This document shows positions 1 to 12,047 of a DNA stretch of 64,000 nucleotides, in pieces. Within the stretch, counting starts at the first letter, position 1; every line of letters begins with the position of its first letter. Where the stretch lies: positions 10,518,484-10,582,483 of the forward strand of contig NC_092564.1 of the NCBI RefSeq assembly GCF_037975245.1, written 5' to 3'. The position numbers were made by a program, and so were the translations under genes. Below the pieces are notes generated by a model that searched no databases, was not told where the DNA came from, and was given only the letters and a program-made list of their open reading frames with translations. This DNA is from Apostichopus japonicus (lineage: Eukaryota; Echinodermata; Holothuroidea; Aspidochirotida; Stichopodidae).

Positions 1-33
1 TTTTACTTTTGCTGTTACTTTGAAGAAAAGTGA

Positions 34-740
<707 letters not shown>

Positions 741-960
741 TGTCAAGATCAGAAAACTCAAAGATGAGCTGATTTGATGGAAAAACACCAGCTAAGCTGG
801 AAAGCTGCAATATACAGTCAAGGTTAGTCATAAGAAAGAAAGGTTCATAAAAATGTAATATATATTTAATTATGTTTCCACCAGTAAAGCTTCAATCACA
901 GCCTAAAATTTGTTGGAATTAGTTGCTAATTAGTGTTTAATGTTTTGTGCTAAATGTACG

Positions 961-1046
961 AGACTTACTTTGAAGAAAACTGGCTAATTTCTTTTGCATT
1001 CCTCTCCTTTCCTTAGGGTTCTGTGGATTATGTTGGTCAACAATTA
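961..1046 (+). pseudogene. Partial duplicate of the ABCC intron end and exon start
   Basis: This is a diverged copy of bases ~15-96: the same TTACTTTGAAGAAAA word, the same CATTCCTCTCCTTTC pyrimidine tract, an AG acceptor, and an exon start reading S-V-D-Y-V-G-Q-Q. Similarity stops abruptly at about 1046, where LINE-like sequence begins. It is therefore a tandem copy of the exon truncated after about 10 codons. No further ABCC coding sequence is visible. Confidence 0.65.
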
Positions 1047-1305
1047 GCTTTTTGACATAGCGCCACCCCATCATCCTTCACTCTATGACTTTCTCGCCAT
1101 TTACAAAACGTACGCGTCCTTGGATACCAACACAACGCTGCCGAGTACACTTTCGATTCATAGTGTGTCTCTTCAAAAGGAGTTCCTATTCTTTCCATCC
1201 GCCGTCTTAGGCTAGAGACTAATTCTTTCTGGTAAGTGAAGTTTATGATCAATTTCATTGTATAGAAGCCATTTAAAACCCATAGGGAGGGGCTGTTTTG
1301 CCAAT

Positions 1306-2300
1306 ATGACAACCCCTTACCCACCTATAACCGCCCTCCTAGTCGAAAAACTAAACCTCTCTGATTTTGACATAGACATTAATGACTGGATCCCTGTACA
1401 AAAATAGCAGAAAAAGACAACGTCCAATCTACGTTGAAATAAACCCATCTCCTAACTCCAAACCAACCACCGAAAAGTCCGCTCAAACAATCATTGTATC
1501 AGGAATCTTACCAGAACTATCAAAAAAACCCAATAAACACTTGCTAAACTAATCAATGAAGAAAAACCAAATGCCATGATCTCAAATATAAACAGTCTTC
1601 GTAGTAACGACATCCTAATCACCCCCATGACCCTAAATCTGCAAATATCCTCCTGAAACCATGGACTCAAAAGACTAAACTAGGCAACCCCAAACCAAGA
1701 ATCCCCCAAAAAGTATGACAAAGAAACTTCTCCGTAGTAGCCTGTGGCATAAACCCTGAAATTCAAATCAAAGATATTGAACAAGAACTCAAAGACCAAG
1801 AATACACCCCAATACAAACTATAAGACTCATTAGTCGTGCCACAAACAATACAACTTGGAAAGTAAAAATGACGTTTGAAGAACAAGAGCCTCAACAATC
1901 CCTAATCAAACAAGGTTTCTACTTAGGATACTCTAAACACAAAACAGAAGAATACCACAAACCCTCCCCCCCCCCCCCAAATCACTCAATGTTTCAAATG
2001 TCAACTTTTTAGACACACCCACCATACTTGCAAAAATCAAACCAGATGTCTAAGATGTGGCGATAACCACAGAGTTAAAGACTGTCCCAAACCAAAAGAA
2101 AACCCAAAATGTGCCAATTGCTCAGGGACTCATGTCGCCCTTTACAAAGGATGCCTAAAATTTAAAGTAGCTAAAACTGAAAATAATAACAAACAACAAG
2201 AACAAAGAACCTACGCGAATGTAACCAAATTTACCCCTAAAAGTGAAATAACAAATAAAATCATCACTGAAAAAAACTTAATATCGCAACCTTTGTAATT
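1306..2300 (+). pseudogene. LINE ORF1, gag-like nucleic-acid-binding protein
   Basis: A start at 1306 opens M-T-T-P-Y-P-P-I-T-A-L-L-V-E-K-L, followed by an in-frame stop after about 33 codons and further frame changes. A middle segment reads like the preknuckle domain of Jockey-clade gag proteins (for example RLISRATNNTTWKVKMTF). The C-terminal part, about 1990-2160, holds CCHC zinc knuckles: C-F-K-C, then RCLRCGDNHRVKDC, then KCANCSGTHVALYKGC. Proteins of this type bind the element RNA. A C-homopolymer interrupts the frame at about 1965-1978. The family assignment is solid; no intact product is possible. Confidence 0.75.
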
Positions 2301-2470
2301 GAATTAGTACAATACACCTTCCAAAAAGCCAACATTAATATTAAATCTGACGACCTTGCCAGTTACGCCACCGTGTTAGCACTAAAACACCTAAACTTAA
2401 ATATCCCAGAAACTGTAATTATGGAATGTCTCTACCATCCTTCAATATTTAGCCCTCCTCAATCACCTAC

Positions 2471-5223
2471 ATGACAAGCACACTCCCTCCTTCGGTCAAG
2501 TTCTTCCACCTAAACATCAACAGTATCCTTCCAAAATTAAGCCTCCTACTTACTATATTCGCCAACCACTCCCCGGATATCATTTCGTTAAACAAAACCA
2601 AACTAAATAAAAATTCCCACCTTAGCATCCCTGGTTACCAAACTTTCAGACACGATATCTCTCGCTCTATGGGAGGAGTACTTATTGCTGAAAAAACCAA
2701 CCTCAAAGCCACCCTCCTCCCAAACAAACCCAAACAATTGAAATTGTACTCGAAAGAGACAATAAACCTCTCCACATTACTAGCTATTATAGTCCCCAAA
2801 TGAGCCCATATCCACAATCAAAAAAAGTTCTAATAAAAATACAATACTACTAGGAGATTTAAATGCCCACCACATCATTTTTGGTAGCACCAAAATATCT
2901 GAAAAAGGCATATCCCTCTCAGAAATATGTGATAAACACAACTTAACAATAATTAACCAAAATACCAAAACTAGGATAAACCCAATAAACAATAATACTG
3001 AACTACTTGACTACGCCATAACCTCAAACCACCTTGCAACTAAAACTCATTAGATTCAAATCCTAGAAGATGACCTAATCAGTGACCATTTTCCACTCCT
3101 TTTTGAGCTAGACATAAACCTCAGTCGCATCCAAAATAACGAATTAACGTATAATTACAATAAAACAGACTGGACATCATTTAAAAAGGATCATAACAAA
3201 CAACACTATTGCCAATTACCACAACAACAAGCTAAATTACATCGGCATATATTGTGACAGCATTGCCCAACATATCTGTAATACCTTCAAACAACACTGC
3301 CCATTAAAAACAAAACAGAAATCCAAAACTTAATAGGAATATTCTTACACTAAATAACTCAGACTTCACCTACATAGATCTCCCCAGATCCAACTCTAAA
3401 AACCTAAATTAACCAACCTAAAAAACAAATAAATAGACAAATATCGGCGGTTGACCAAAACCGAATCCAAAACAAATGCGATTCAATCAATAATGACAAA
3501 AACCCAAAACACTTTTGGAAAAATTAAAAAAATATCATAAACCCATTACAACCCAAACACAGGTAATACAGACAAATGCCTTAGAGATAAAGTAGGTAAC
3601 CTCATCACAAAAACTTAGGACCAAATAAAGCTTAGTGAATCATAACTGAAAACTATATTCAATATCTTAGATGGCCCTCCATATGATAACAGATTCCAAC
3701 ACAAAATAGACCGTACAATTATCTGTAATGCAACCAGCTTTATCCCCAACTTCTAAGGATGTCTCAACAAAAACATCCCTCTACTCAAAGAAATAGATAT
3801 AAATGATGGGTATAGTGCCACTGAATATGCAAAAATGCCTCCTCCCCTGGTCTTGACAACATAAATGACCTAATGCTAAAAGATTCCCCTCCGTCGGCCT
3901 CCGATATTTATTAACTCTCATATTTTCCCATTATTTAACAAACTCCTTAGACTGGGTCATTTCCCAACCCGGTGGAATTCCGCCAAAATGATTTTAATAC
4001 CAAAACTAAGTAAGGAGACACCAAAATTCAAAACTATCAACCAATTAGTCTCCTACCAGCCTTAGGTAAGATTTTCAAAAGAATTATAGATAACCGCACC
4101 AGAAACCACCTTGAGCAAATGAATCACTTTGCCAGTATCAATCAGGCTAATTCCGCGCACACAAATCTACAATAAACCAAACTTTCCACCTTTCAATAGA
4201 AATTCGCATCGGCTTCATAAAACAACATGATACCACTGCCCTCTTCCTTGATGCCGAAAAGGCGTTCGACAAAACTTGGCACAACGGCATAAGAATTTAA
4301 CAACTTAACTTTAATCTCCCCTGCAATTACACCAGACTTCTTTCCTCTTTCTTTAGTGAACGCAATGCCAAAATATGCTACAAAAACCAACAATCAAAAC
4401 CTATTCCACTTGGTGCAGGTACTCCACAGGGCGCTGTTCTCAGCCCCCTCCCCTGCACCCTATTTGTTAATGATTTGAACATCCCCCCTCTATCTGAATG
4501 CAACTATAGTCAGTACACTGACAACATAGCCATTTGGAGCACCAGTAAAAATATCTATATGACGGAACTAAATATTAAAAGAGCAATTACACATCTCGAA
4601 AATTGGTGCTCGATGTGGAGAACAAAAATATATCCCTCAAATCTAACCTAGCCAATTTCTCCATAATAAACTCAAAATACCATAACCATATTTCCAAAAT
4701 TAATCTTTTCAACACCTCAATCACTGCTACTCCTAATGCAACCTTCCTTGGTACCACTTTCGATAGCAAATTATCGTTTAATCTACTTTGTAACAGAACT
4801 GCAGGACGCTGCTGGTTCCAACTTAAATCCATTCAAATCCTCTCACACAAATATAACTTCCCTCCGAAAACAATTATCCAAATCTATAAATCCATAGTAA
4901 AACCGATTCTCAGTTACGGGAGAATCTCCCTGCTCTCTAATCCCAATATACAAATTTTAAACAGAATCCACACCCCAGCTTATCGACTCGCACTCAAAAT
5001 CCCTACCTATATTGCTACTTTGTACGTTCTCCGTGCAGGAAACACAAAATCTACTTTCACCCGACTTGAAGAATTCAACACCAAGTTATACAAAAACAAC
5101 CTCGAGAACGACCCTTTGATTGAAGACCTCCCCCTGAAATACAAAGTCGCAACAACTCACTACCCAAAAACCAAACCCTTTCTGTATTCACAATTGTTAC
5201 TACTTAAAGTCTCATTCCATTAA
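2471..5223 (+). pseudogene. LINE ORF2, endonuclease and reverse transcriptase
   Basis: From 2471 the frame gives an APE-type endonuclease start (FHLNINSI, then SPDIISLNKTKL, then MGGVLIAE); the lysine-rich NKTKL replaces the usual catalytic E-T-K-L. Frames then break repeatedly. The reverse transcriptase is recognisable at about 3840-4600: a SAKMILIPKLSK block, AEKAFDKTWHNGI-like remains at ~4255, a GTPQGAVLSPL-like block at ~4420, and a degraded active site reading Y-T-D-N instead of Y-A-D-D at ~4515. The tail at 4603-5223 is an open stretch of about 206 codons matching the region after the RT thumb. Catalytic losses and stops show it is inactive. Confidence 0.75.
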
Positions 5224-5640
5224 AAAAATCCTTTCCTAAATGGGTCTAGGCCCAAGTATACTTATATATACAGATTATATTGTTACCAAACAATAGAAAC
5301 CACAACCACTCCCTACCCAAACAATAGAAACCACTCTGTCTCCACAATTCTCAGTACTTAAAAAATTCCTCTCCTTTAGAAATCCCTCCCTAATTGACTC
5401 TTCGACTCTGACCTCGGGTATGATTATGGCTATCCTGTCCTATGTAAATATATAAGACTTCATTTACCAGCAATTCCCTGACTGAACATAGACAACCTCT
5501 AAAAGAAAAAAATGTCTATTCTATAAAAACAAACTTATTATCCCCCGTAGGACCTCTCGCCAGGTCGACCAGGGGTTAAACTCCTTTTGTTTTGATATCA
5601 ACAACAACAAAAACAAAACCATTACTCAAATTAAAAAAAA

Positions 5641-5780
5641 AGGTAACTAATTTCATTTATTTCATTTCATTTATTGATTTTTATTCTATTTTAACATAAG
5701 TATGACATATGACATAGAAGGAGATAAGAAACAAAACTTGTGAAAGGAAGTGTACTAAAAAAACCTATAGGGCTTGTCGG
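5641..5780 (-). mobile_element. LINE 3'-end relic, minus strand
   Basis: TTTCATTTATTTCATTTCAT followed by an ACTTTTCACA-like word is the reverse of LINE 3' tails seen elsewhere here (AAATGAAATGAAATAAATG, with an ACTTCCTTTCACA word upstream). It abuts the 3' end of the large LINE. Only the last ~130 bp are recognisable. Confidence 0.4.
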
Positions 5781-5850
5781 GTAGTGACACTCCCTAAAAA
5801 CTTAATGTGGAAGACATCATGATTAGATTTTGGTTTCATTTAATCAATAG

Positions 5851-5929
5851 GTGGAGGTAGAGGAATTGGACACTCTTGCACAAGATATCAACGGCTTGAA
5901 GTACTCTGCTCAGGCGGCCTCCATTCTAG
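5851..5929 (+). CDS. SRP68: SRP68 penultimate coding exon
   Basis: This 79-bp exon lies between an acceptor (CAATAG, ending 5850) and a strong donor (GTATGT from 5930). It encodes VEVEELDTLAQDINGLKYSA and then QAASIL plus one base. It matches the region of SRP68 shortly before the conserved C-terminus, where the human protein has a related stretch ending in SLQAAAILD. SRP68 is the 68-kDa subunit of the signal recognition particle; with SRP72 it binds SRP RNA and takes part in targeting secretory proteins to the ER. The last base joined to the next exon makes the Asp codon expected there, so phase supports the pairing. Earlier exons lie outside the window or are not recognisable. Confidence 0.8.
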
Positions 5930-7127
5930 GTATGTACTTAATAATAATATAATAATAATCATAATAATAATAATAATATTCAATTTACTGTGTTTGGAAA
6001 GAAACTTTTTGCTGCTTTGGATGAAGATTAAGGATTCTTGTTTTTCAAAAGGCAAAATGCAAGATGGACTATATATGAAAGGATGAATACCAAAAATTAA
6101 GAAAAGAAATTGGGTGGGGGGAGGGGGAATCAGGCAGAGACCATCATGTTACTACCCTGTTAATTTTGTGTAGGACCCTGGTTAAATCAAAAGGAAGAAA
6201 TCCCTTTAGTACCCTTGAGTTTCTGAAAGGGTTCTTCTTTGGGATAACGGTGGAGAGACATATCGATGTTCTCTTTTGGGTCTGATCGTCAGGAAAATGC
6301 AGATTAAACTGCCGTGTCCATTTGGAACCTGGGAATTGAACCCTGCTACTGGAACAAATGTATTCCATCAGAGCATAGACAATGATTCAGAGAAATATGG
6401 CCTTTATATTAATAATCTGTTGTTTTCTTTCCCAAATTTTTCTTTGGTTAAACAATGAGTGAAAAGATTCATTCGGTTGGAAGCAGCACCATCCCTTTTC
6501 ACACTTTTTTTGGGGGGGGGGGGAGAGACCTATTAGCCCTTAGGGTCTGAAAATATTACAATAGGATTATTGTGGTGGACAGGACAGACAATAGTTATTT
6601 TTGCTTGTAGCTGAATGTATGATGTCCAGGGATCACAAGGAAGTATCAAAAGCCCGATCAAAACTGCCGTTTTTTTGTACTATCGAAATTTGTCAGAATA
6701 AAGAAATTCGAAAGCCAAAATATAAAGAGTTTATCTGGCCTTGTAGACTGCGATTGAACCAGTCTCTGTCATCTACAAATAATAGAAAGTGGGTATCCAT
6801 TTCTGTTTGTGACAGCAATAACAAAAAATGACTGCAAATTAACAAGTTTTTGTAAACTTGCTCTATTCAGGGATTCGAATCCCAAATTCCACTCGAATAT
6901 ACCCCCCCTACTTCTGAACTGTCACGTAGCTCAAGGTGACAAACTTACTACAAAGATGAGAATAGGCCTTAGTTGGTTCCTAATTCAACGACGTTTCTCA
7001 CAGTTAACTGAATTGACTTCCCCCACCCTCCGGATTATCCTCACCCATAGAAAATACCCTCCACCCAAGAATACTTTAAAAAAAAAAACCATGGCTTACC
7101 AAGAACCTCTCTGCGTTCATTTTTCAG
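5930..7127 (+). other. SRP68 intron
   Basis: About 1.2 kb between the GTATGT donor at 5930 and the TTTTTCAG acceptor ending at 7127. It contains an AAT/ATA-rich microsatellite at 5940-5980, a G homopolymer near 6515 and no convincing internal exon. Open frames at 6276-6458 and 6601-7000 show no recognisable domain. Confidence 0.7.
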
Positions 7128-7426
7128 ATTCCAATGAACCTTCCATCAGCAAAAGAATGGCGCAACTCGGTCTGAAGGACAATCGACCGCTGGCGGAATG
7201 GCTTGACTGGTACAACGCCAACCAGCCGGACCTGGCCGCCAAGCCCAACTTCACCACATTTCCACTGGACTTTAAGCCGTCACTGTGCAAACCGCTCTTC
7301 TTTGACATAGATCTGAACCATATAGAGTTACCCTCCTTGGACGAGAAACTGGAACAGAATAAATCGTCCCCGCAGGGGGGTCTGGGTGGGTTCCTGCGTG
7401 GATGGTGGAGCGGGGGTGAAAAGTAA
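7128..7426 (+). CDS. SRP68: SRP68 last coding exon (C-terminus)
   Basis: Exon from the TTTTTCAG acceptor to TAA at 7424-7426. It encodes DSNEPSISKRMAQL (first base from the previous exon), then FTTFPLDFKPSLCKPLFFDI, DLNHIELPSLDEKLEQ, and a Gly/Trp-rich end FLRGWWSGGEK. The CKPLFFD..LNH...P.L..KLEQ block and the short glycine-containing tail are the signature of the SRP68 C-terminus, the part that contacts SRP72. No in-frame stop or frameshift is seen and length fits the family. An upstream ATG at 7091 lies in the intron and is not the start. This is the clearest functional host coding sequence in the window. Confidence 0.9.
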
Positions 7427-8973
7427 CTCTCGAATTGCCACGATGTCGGAAAAAGGATTTCGGAAAAAAGGTCTTTTGTATACATAAGCCGGTAGTATTT
7501 GGGAGGGCTCTCACTCTTCTCCTGTATGTGCTGTAATCATCTTTTATTTAAGTTTTATTTGATTTCATTTGTTTTTTTTTAGTATAGAAAACTACACCTT
7601 GTTGCAATGCAAACACAAAGATGGGGGAAGGCCAAAAAGAATAACACTCACTTTTTTAACGTGGCTTGGCAAACAAAATTTGAAGAATATTCAAAATGGG
7701 AATTGGAATTTTATATATTTTGGATTTGGTGTTTGTGTGTTTATCTTGTTTAGAGAAAAAGAAGAAAAAAACAGCATCTTTATTTGATGGGCCTTTAAAG
7801 TTTTAAAAATGGGTTTCGGGTGTTGATTTCTTGGTCTACAAACATTGTGGTGCTTGACTGACTGACACTTTATGGGGGGATGTTAAGGTGACTGAATTTG
7901 ATATTGGCAGGAGTTATGGATGATAGTTGGAAGGACCAGGGGTGGGGGGGGGGGTGAGGCGAAGGATAGAGAAGGAGAAATGAAAGTGTTTAAAGTGAAG
8001 AGGGAGAATCTTTGAATTGAATTTTCAGTTTGCAGCAGCACAGGTTTACTGCATGAAAAGGCTATATTTAAAGAAACTTTCAATAATGCACTCTTCGTGT
8101 ATATAATTTGGTGGGGTGTGGTAGTCGGAGCCGGGGGGGGGGGGTGTGTGATTGAGACAGCAATGAAAGGGAGCAACCTTTCCACATATATGTTGTTTGT
8201 GCTATGGTAGTATCGTTTCCTTTTTCAAACTGGAGGGCAAAAAATGTAAAAATTAAGTTATCTAAAATTAATTCAAAATCAGGTTTAGTTAATAAATGAA
8301 AGTTAAAGAAAATTTTATTGATGGTAGCAGGGGTGCCATGGTATTGTAAAGTGAATAATCAATCAGCCATGGAAGGCCAACTCCTTTTTGTTGGGAACTT
8401 GTCGTCAAGCAAACCTATGGATTCAAGCCCTGTCTGGCTAAAGTAAGATGGGGTTATTATTTTTATCTAGGAGAAATCAATTCTTTTTCCCCTCATGTTG
8501 AAATGGTCTTCCAAATGTTTAAAAAAAATGTCCAAAAAGAATGTACTGGTGTGAATTGGATAGCCACCTGGTGTGAAGTAAAAAGGCCATAGGCTTATCC
8601 CATATGTACATGTGACTACTTAGTATCATTAAATAACTGCCCCCAGGCTGTTATTATAAATAATAGAAACATTATAGAAAATAACTGTCTGTTGTCACCC
8701 AACCATCTCAATAGTAGATGCAGGTATCACTAAGAATGTTTATGAAATATGTATTGCATGTGTTGATTAGTATTTGCATAATAATTTGATGAGGGATAAC
8801 CTGTTTCTGGACAGGAAGTTGAAGGGTATTAACTGTGGTGGGAGGGATGAAGGTATATCCTGTCCATGAACTGATTTGTCATTAAAAAAAAGAAGTTATT
8901 TCAAATTATCACTCATTTTTTTGTTCCCTTCTTTTTTTCCCTTCCTTTTACATTAGTATTGTAAAAGGAAAAG
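7427..8973. other. SRP68 3' flank, no gene recognised
   Basis: The SRP68 3' UTR presumably begins here; no AATAAA close to the stop is obvious. The rest is AT-rich with G homopolymers near 7944 and 8133. A stretch at 8330-8450 contains a B-box-like GGATTCAAGCCC, possibly a decayed tRNA-derived repeat. No protein family is recognised. Confidence 0.5.
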
Positions 8974-9046
8974 CAGAGGTTGAGTTTGAGCCAGGGACCT
9001 TGAGATGCAAAAGCAAAAGTCTCTACCACTAGACTATTAGGTGGGC
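8974..9046 (-). repeat. tRNA-Ala(TGC)-like relic
   Basis: On the minus strand this reads TAGTCTAGTGGTAGAGAC, a good A box and D arm with GTC/GAC pairing. TTTTGCATCTCAAGGTCCC follows, resembling the anticodon-arm-to-variable-loop run of tRNA-Ala(TGC). A B-box-like GGCTCAAACTC is then present. The acceptor stem does not pair well and T-loop bases are changed. It is therefore a tRNA-derived SINE head or pseudogene rather than a working tRNA. Confidence 0.55.
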
Positions 9047-9149
9047 CTCTGGATTCTAAAGCTTTACAAATATTTAAAGATCCTGCTGTTTGGACTTAGT
9101 CGTTTTTATAAAACATTTTCTCCACTACTCCTCCCCCCGACTACCGATT

Positions 9150-9372
9150 AGCTAGTCAGGGGGGAGGGGTGGTGGCGAACTCCACTTGTCCGCGCGTGAA
9201 CCTTGTCGGGGGGGAGGTGGAGGCGATCTCCACTTGTCCGCGCCTTTACCTTGTCAGGGAGAGGGGGCGGCGACCTCACCTTGTCCACACCTTCTCACCC
9301 TCTCACCTTACCCACCTGTCAGGAGGAGGGGGCCGCCCACCTTCGGGATTCATCTTATCCACTTGTCAGAAC
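9150..9372. repeat. GC-rich ~50-bp minisatellite
   Basis: Four diverged units each begin GTCAGGGGGGAGG or similar and continue with CTCCACTTGTCCGCGC. Three overlapping reading frames are open across it only because of base composition and repetition. Confidence 0.6.
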
Positions 9373-9384
9373 TCCTTTTGCAAA

Positions 9385-10330
9385 TACTCACCTGGGACTT
9401 GAACCGATGCAATCCAACCCAATCGCTTACTGAACGATGGAATAACCAATTACACCATTCTGGTTCCCTCTGGAGAAACTTTGTTTCTTATATTTATACT
9501 TCCACTCCCTCCAGAGGGTAGAAAAGTAAAAGGCTCTGTCTGGACATGAACCGCAGACATGATGCTCTGTCTGGGAATCGAACTGGAGACATGGAGTTTG
9601 TCTGTCTTTCCAGTCCAGAGCACTACCAACTGCGCCATTAGAACTGTTGAGAATTAATGCTCGTTTCTAATATTTAAACTTCAGAGTCCAGAAAGGAATC
9701 AGTAAAAGAGCAAAAATATAAAATGCTCTGTCTGGGGTTCGAACCGGAGACATGGAGTTTGTCTCTCCAGTCCAGAGCACTACCAACTGCGCCACTAGAA
9801 CTGCTGAGAATTAATGCTCGTTTCTAATATTTAAACTTCAAAATCCAGAATGGAATCAGTAAAAGAGCAAAAATGTAAAATGCTCTGTCTGGGGTTCGAA
9901 CCGGAGACATGGAGTTTGTCTGTCTCTCCAGTCCAGAGCACTACCAACTGCGCCACTAGAACTGTTGAGAATTAATACTCGTTTCTAATATTTAATCTTC
10001 ACAACATTAGAAGGCAAATAAATAGAAAATCAAATGCATCCTCTGGTGTTTGAATTCAAGACAAGGAGTATGTCTCATTTTTTTTTTTCAGTTTATTGAC
10101 AATTTCATTGTACAAAACAATAATAAATATGCAAAATTATACAACATAACAACTTCGCCACAGTAACTGTTAATTGAGAAATGATAGGCTTTTCTAATAT
10201 TTTAACTGCAAAATGAGGAAAAGAAATACCAAAACAATACCTCCTCTGGGAGTTGAAATCTAGACAGAGAGTTTGTCTTACTTTCTTAGTACATAACACT
10301 AACCACAGTAACTGTTTAGAAATAATTATT
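9385..10330 (-). repeat. tRNA-like tandem array 1 (~160-bp unit, about 6 units)
   Basis: Minus-strand units carry an A box TGGCGCAGTTGG, a B box GGTTCGAACCCC (best in units at ~9725-9810 and 9882-9965) and a T-run just after the 3' acceptor-like bases. In the best unit, five of seven acceptor pairs form (GTTCT with AGAGC), the D stem pairs with one wobble, and a long extra hairpin replaces a normal anticodon/variable region. Units are joined by a spacer containing TCGTTTCTAATATTTAAACT. Spacing between homologous points is 161 and 158 bp. Outer units (9388-9470 and 10030-10330) are much more decayed. These are tRNA-derived repeats, not canonical tRNA genes. Confidence 0.75.
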
Positions 10331-10440
10331 TGTGATTTGATTTGATTTATTTTGTTTTTTCACGTGCAAATATACAATGTGAAAGGAAGTCTTCTATAAA
10401 GCATACAATAGCTTAACAAAGTAGAAGACTGGTCAGAAAA
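10325..10440 (-). mobile_element. LINE 3'-tail relic, minus strand
   Basis: The reverse complement reads AGTCTTCTACTTTGTTAAGC, then ACTTCCTTTCACATTGTA, CACGTGAAAAAACAAAATAA and an ATCAA-repeat tail. The same ~115-bp end occurs at 50060-50170, and its tail at 50755-50805. Only the 3' end of the element is present. It lies immediately beside tRNA-like array 1. Confidence 0.65.
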
Positions 10441-10779
10441 GCATTATTTGGACAATTGCTTCCCATCTAGCAAAAACATATCCCTAACAAACAGTAAACC
10501 GGCGTCGTAAAAGCTTTTTTTGTCATAAACAATGGTATTATCAATTCTAATAAAATTATTAGGGATTTGCACACCCAATTTCCGATGGTTTCTTAAAGGT
10601 AGCTAAGCTTACTCAAAACCATACAAATTTGTCCAATGAAGGTATTTTTAAATACAAGAAATATCCTGGTCATGAAAATTATAATTAAAAAGCAACTCTT
10701 TACCGGTTACCCCCTGTTACGTCATTTGGGCGAAATCGATTTTGGATCGATTTTTGGTCAGTTTTGGCAAAACTGCCAA

Positions 10780-11343
10780 TCAGGTTTTTTGCCCCCCACG
10801 CCCCAACGCAGCACCTAATTCCAAAAAAAACTTCAGATTCGTAATCAGCTTGTCGCGAACTACCAGAAAAGATACACATTTATCGCTTTTGCGACAATTT
10901 CTTTTTTCACCTCAAAGAAAAGTAAGACCGAAAAACTTTTACGACGAACAAAGGTTATAAAACCTTTTGTTGTCCCTAAAAGTTTTTCGGTTTTCTATTG
11001 TTCCTCAGAAGTTGCAAACTGAGCGAAATAAGTGTCATAAGAGGGTGCTCGACGCATCTTGCCAGTGATAGGCCTACGTGATTTCAAAGCAGTCAAATCA
11101 AACCTTTGTTTGTCATCTTGACTTTATCTTGACATTTATGAATAAATGGGTCAATTTTGGCAAAAAACTGCAAGAGGCACGTACCCCTTACGTTTTTTTT
11201 TAGGTGAAAACACTTTTTGTCGCAAAGGCGATAAATGTGTATCTTTTCTGGTAGTTCGCGACACGCTGATTACGAATCTGAAGTTTATTTTGGAATTGGG
11301 TGTTGTGTGGGGGGCGTGCGGGGGGGGGGCAAAAAAACCTGAT
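10780..11343. mobile_element. Nonautonomous inverted-repeat element
   Basis: Bases 10780-10912 and 11205-11343 are inverted copies of each other: CAGGTTTTTTGCCCCCCACG with its complement, and GATACACATTTATCGC with GCGATAAATGTGTATC. Arms are about 135 bp and the interior about 290 bp. The interior has its own hairpin (CCGAAAAACTTTT near 10930 with AAAAGTTTTTCGG near 10980). There is no coding capacity. The superfamily is unknown because no clean target duplication was found. Confidence 0.65.
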
Positions 11344-11568
11344 ATATGATTTATGAAAAACTAGAAATCATAGGCCTATAAACAACAAGACTTTCCCGGT
11401 CAGATAATTACACGAAATTTGTGTATAACAAAGACAAGGGTGTCTTCTACTCCACGTCTTATTTCAATGTTGATGGGTGTTTCAAAGAGAACAAGAGAGG
11501 GGGCTGAAAAGAGGGGTTTTTCAAAATTGTGCACTTATAAAGAATACGTATTTCTATCGGGTCTTTTG

Positions 11569-11940
11569 CAGTGTCGGAGCTAGGGGTATTGGTCGAGGGG
11601 GCGAGGATGGTCTGCAGGGGCGCTTTCGACACTATCTAAGCGGAGCGCCACCACGGGTTGGCGCGGAGCGTAGAGAAATATTTGAATAAAGATGCTCCCT
11701 AGATCGCCGGAAATGACCCTTGCCGGGCCTTGCTAATATGCAGATAAATGAAGAATAAATAGGTGTCATCGCCAAAAAAAATGTGACAAATGTCAATAGG
11801 TAGATGAGAGCGCATTAAAAACGTCAATAATCGCATATAAATAAAAAGTGGTATAAAGCTGAAAAGGGCGCCAGCAGTCCATTTGAGTCCGTCAGGGGGG
11901 CATCCGCCCCCCTGACTGTATGGACGCTCCGCCACTGCCA
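11569..11940. mobile_element. Small MITE with GCAGTG(T/G)CGGAGC ends
   Basis: The left end reads GCAGTGTCGGAGC and the right end, reversed, GGCAGTGGCGGAGCG; such ends are common in nonautonomous hAT-like elements of invertebrates. Subterminally a perfect hairpin of the form GTCAGGGGGG...CCCCCCTGAC lies at about 11891-11917. The interior carries a conserved hairpin word GCGCCA...TGGCGC at ~11645-11665, also found at ~20912. No coding sequence. Confidence 0.5.
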
Positions 11941-12047
11941 GATAGACCACCCAACCCCCCCCCCTCCCCTTCCATGGTACGCCATTTGACGCAAGAATAA
12001 CACACCCTCAATGCAACCTATAGCTAATGGACACTTTCGTGGTATGA

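Larger units (their letters stand above)
1047..5640 (+). mobile_element. Jockey-type non-LTR retrotransposon (LINE), decayed
   Basis: The element has two ORFs: an ORF1 with CCHC zinc knuckles, and an ORF2 with an APE-like endonuclease followed by a reverse transcriptase. This layout is typical of the Jockey/CR1 group. It ends in an A-rich tail with AAC/CAA repeats at about 5600-5640. Both ORFs are broken many times, so it is dead. The left boundary is approximate, placed where similarity to the ABCC intron ends. No target-site duplication could be identified. A second, shorter copy lies at 12048-13395. Confidence 0.8.

Noticed and set aside
9169-9521. Three overlapping plus-strand frames
   Set aside because: They cross the GC-rich ~50-bp minisatellite; open by composition.
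9725-9970. Functional tRNA genes in array 1
   Set aside because: A and B boxes are good, but the anticodon/variable region is not a normal tRNA fold and two acceptor pairs fail.
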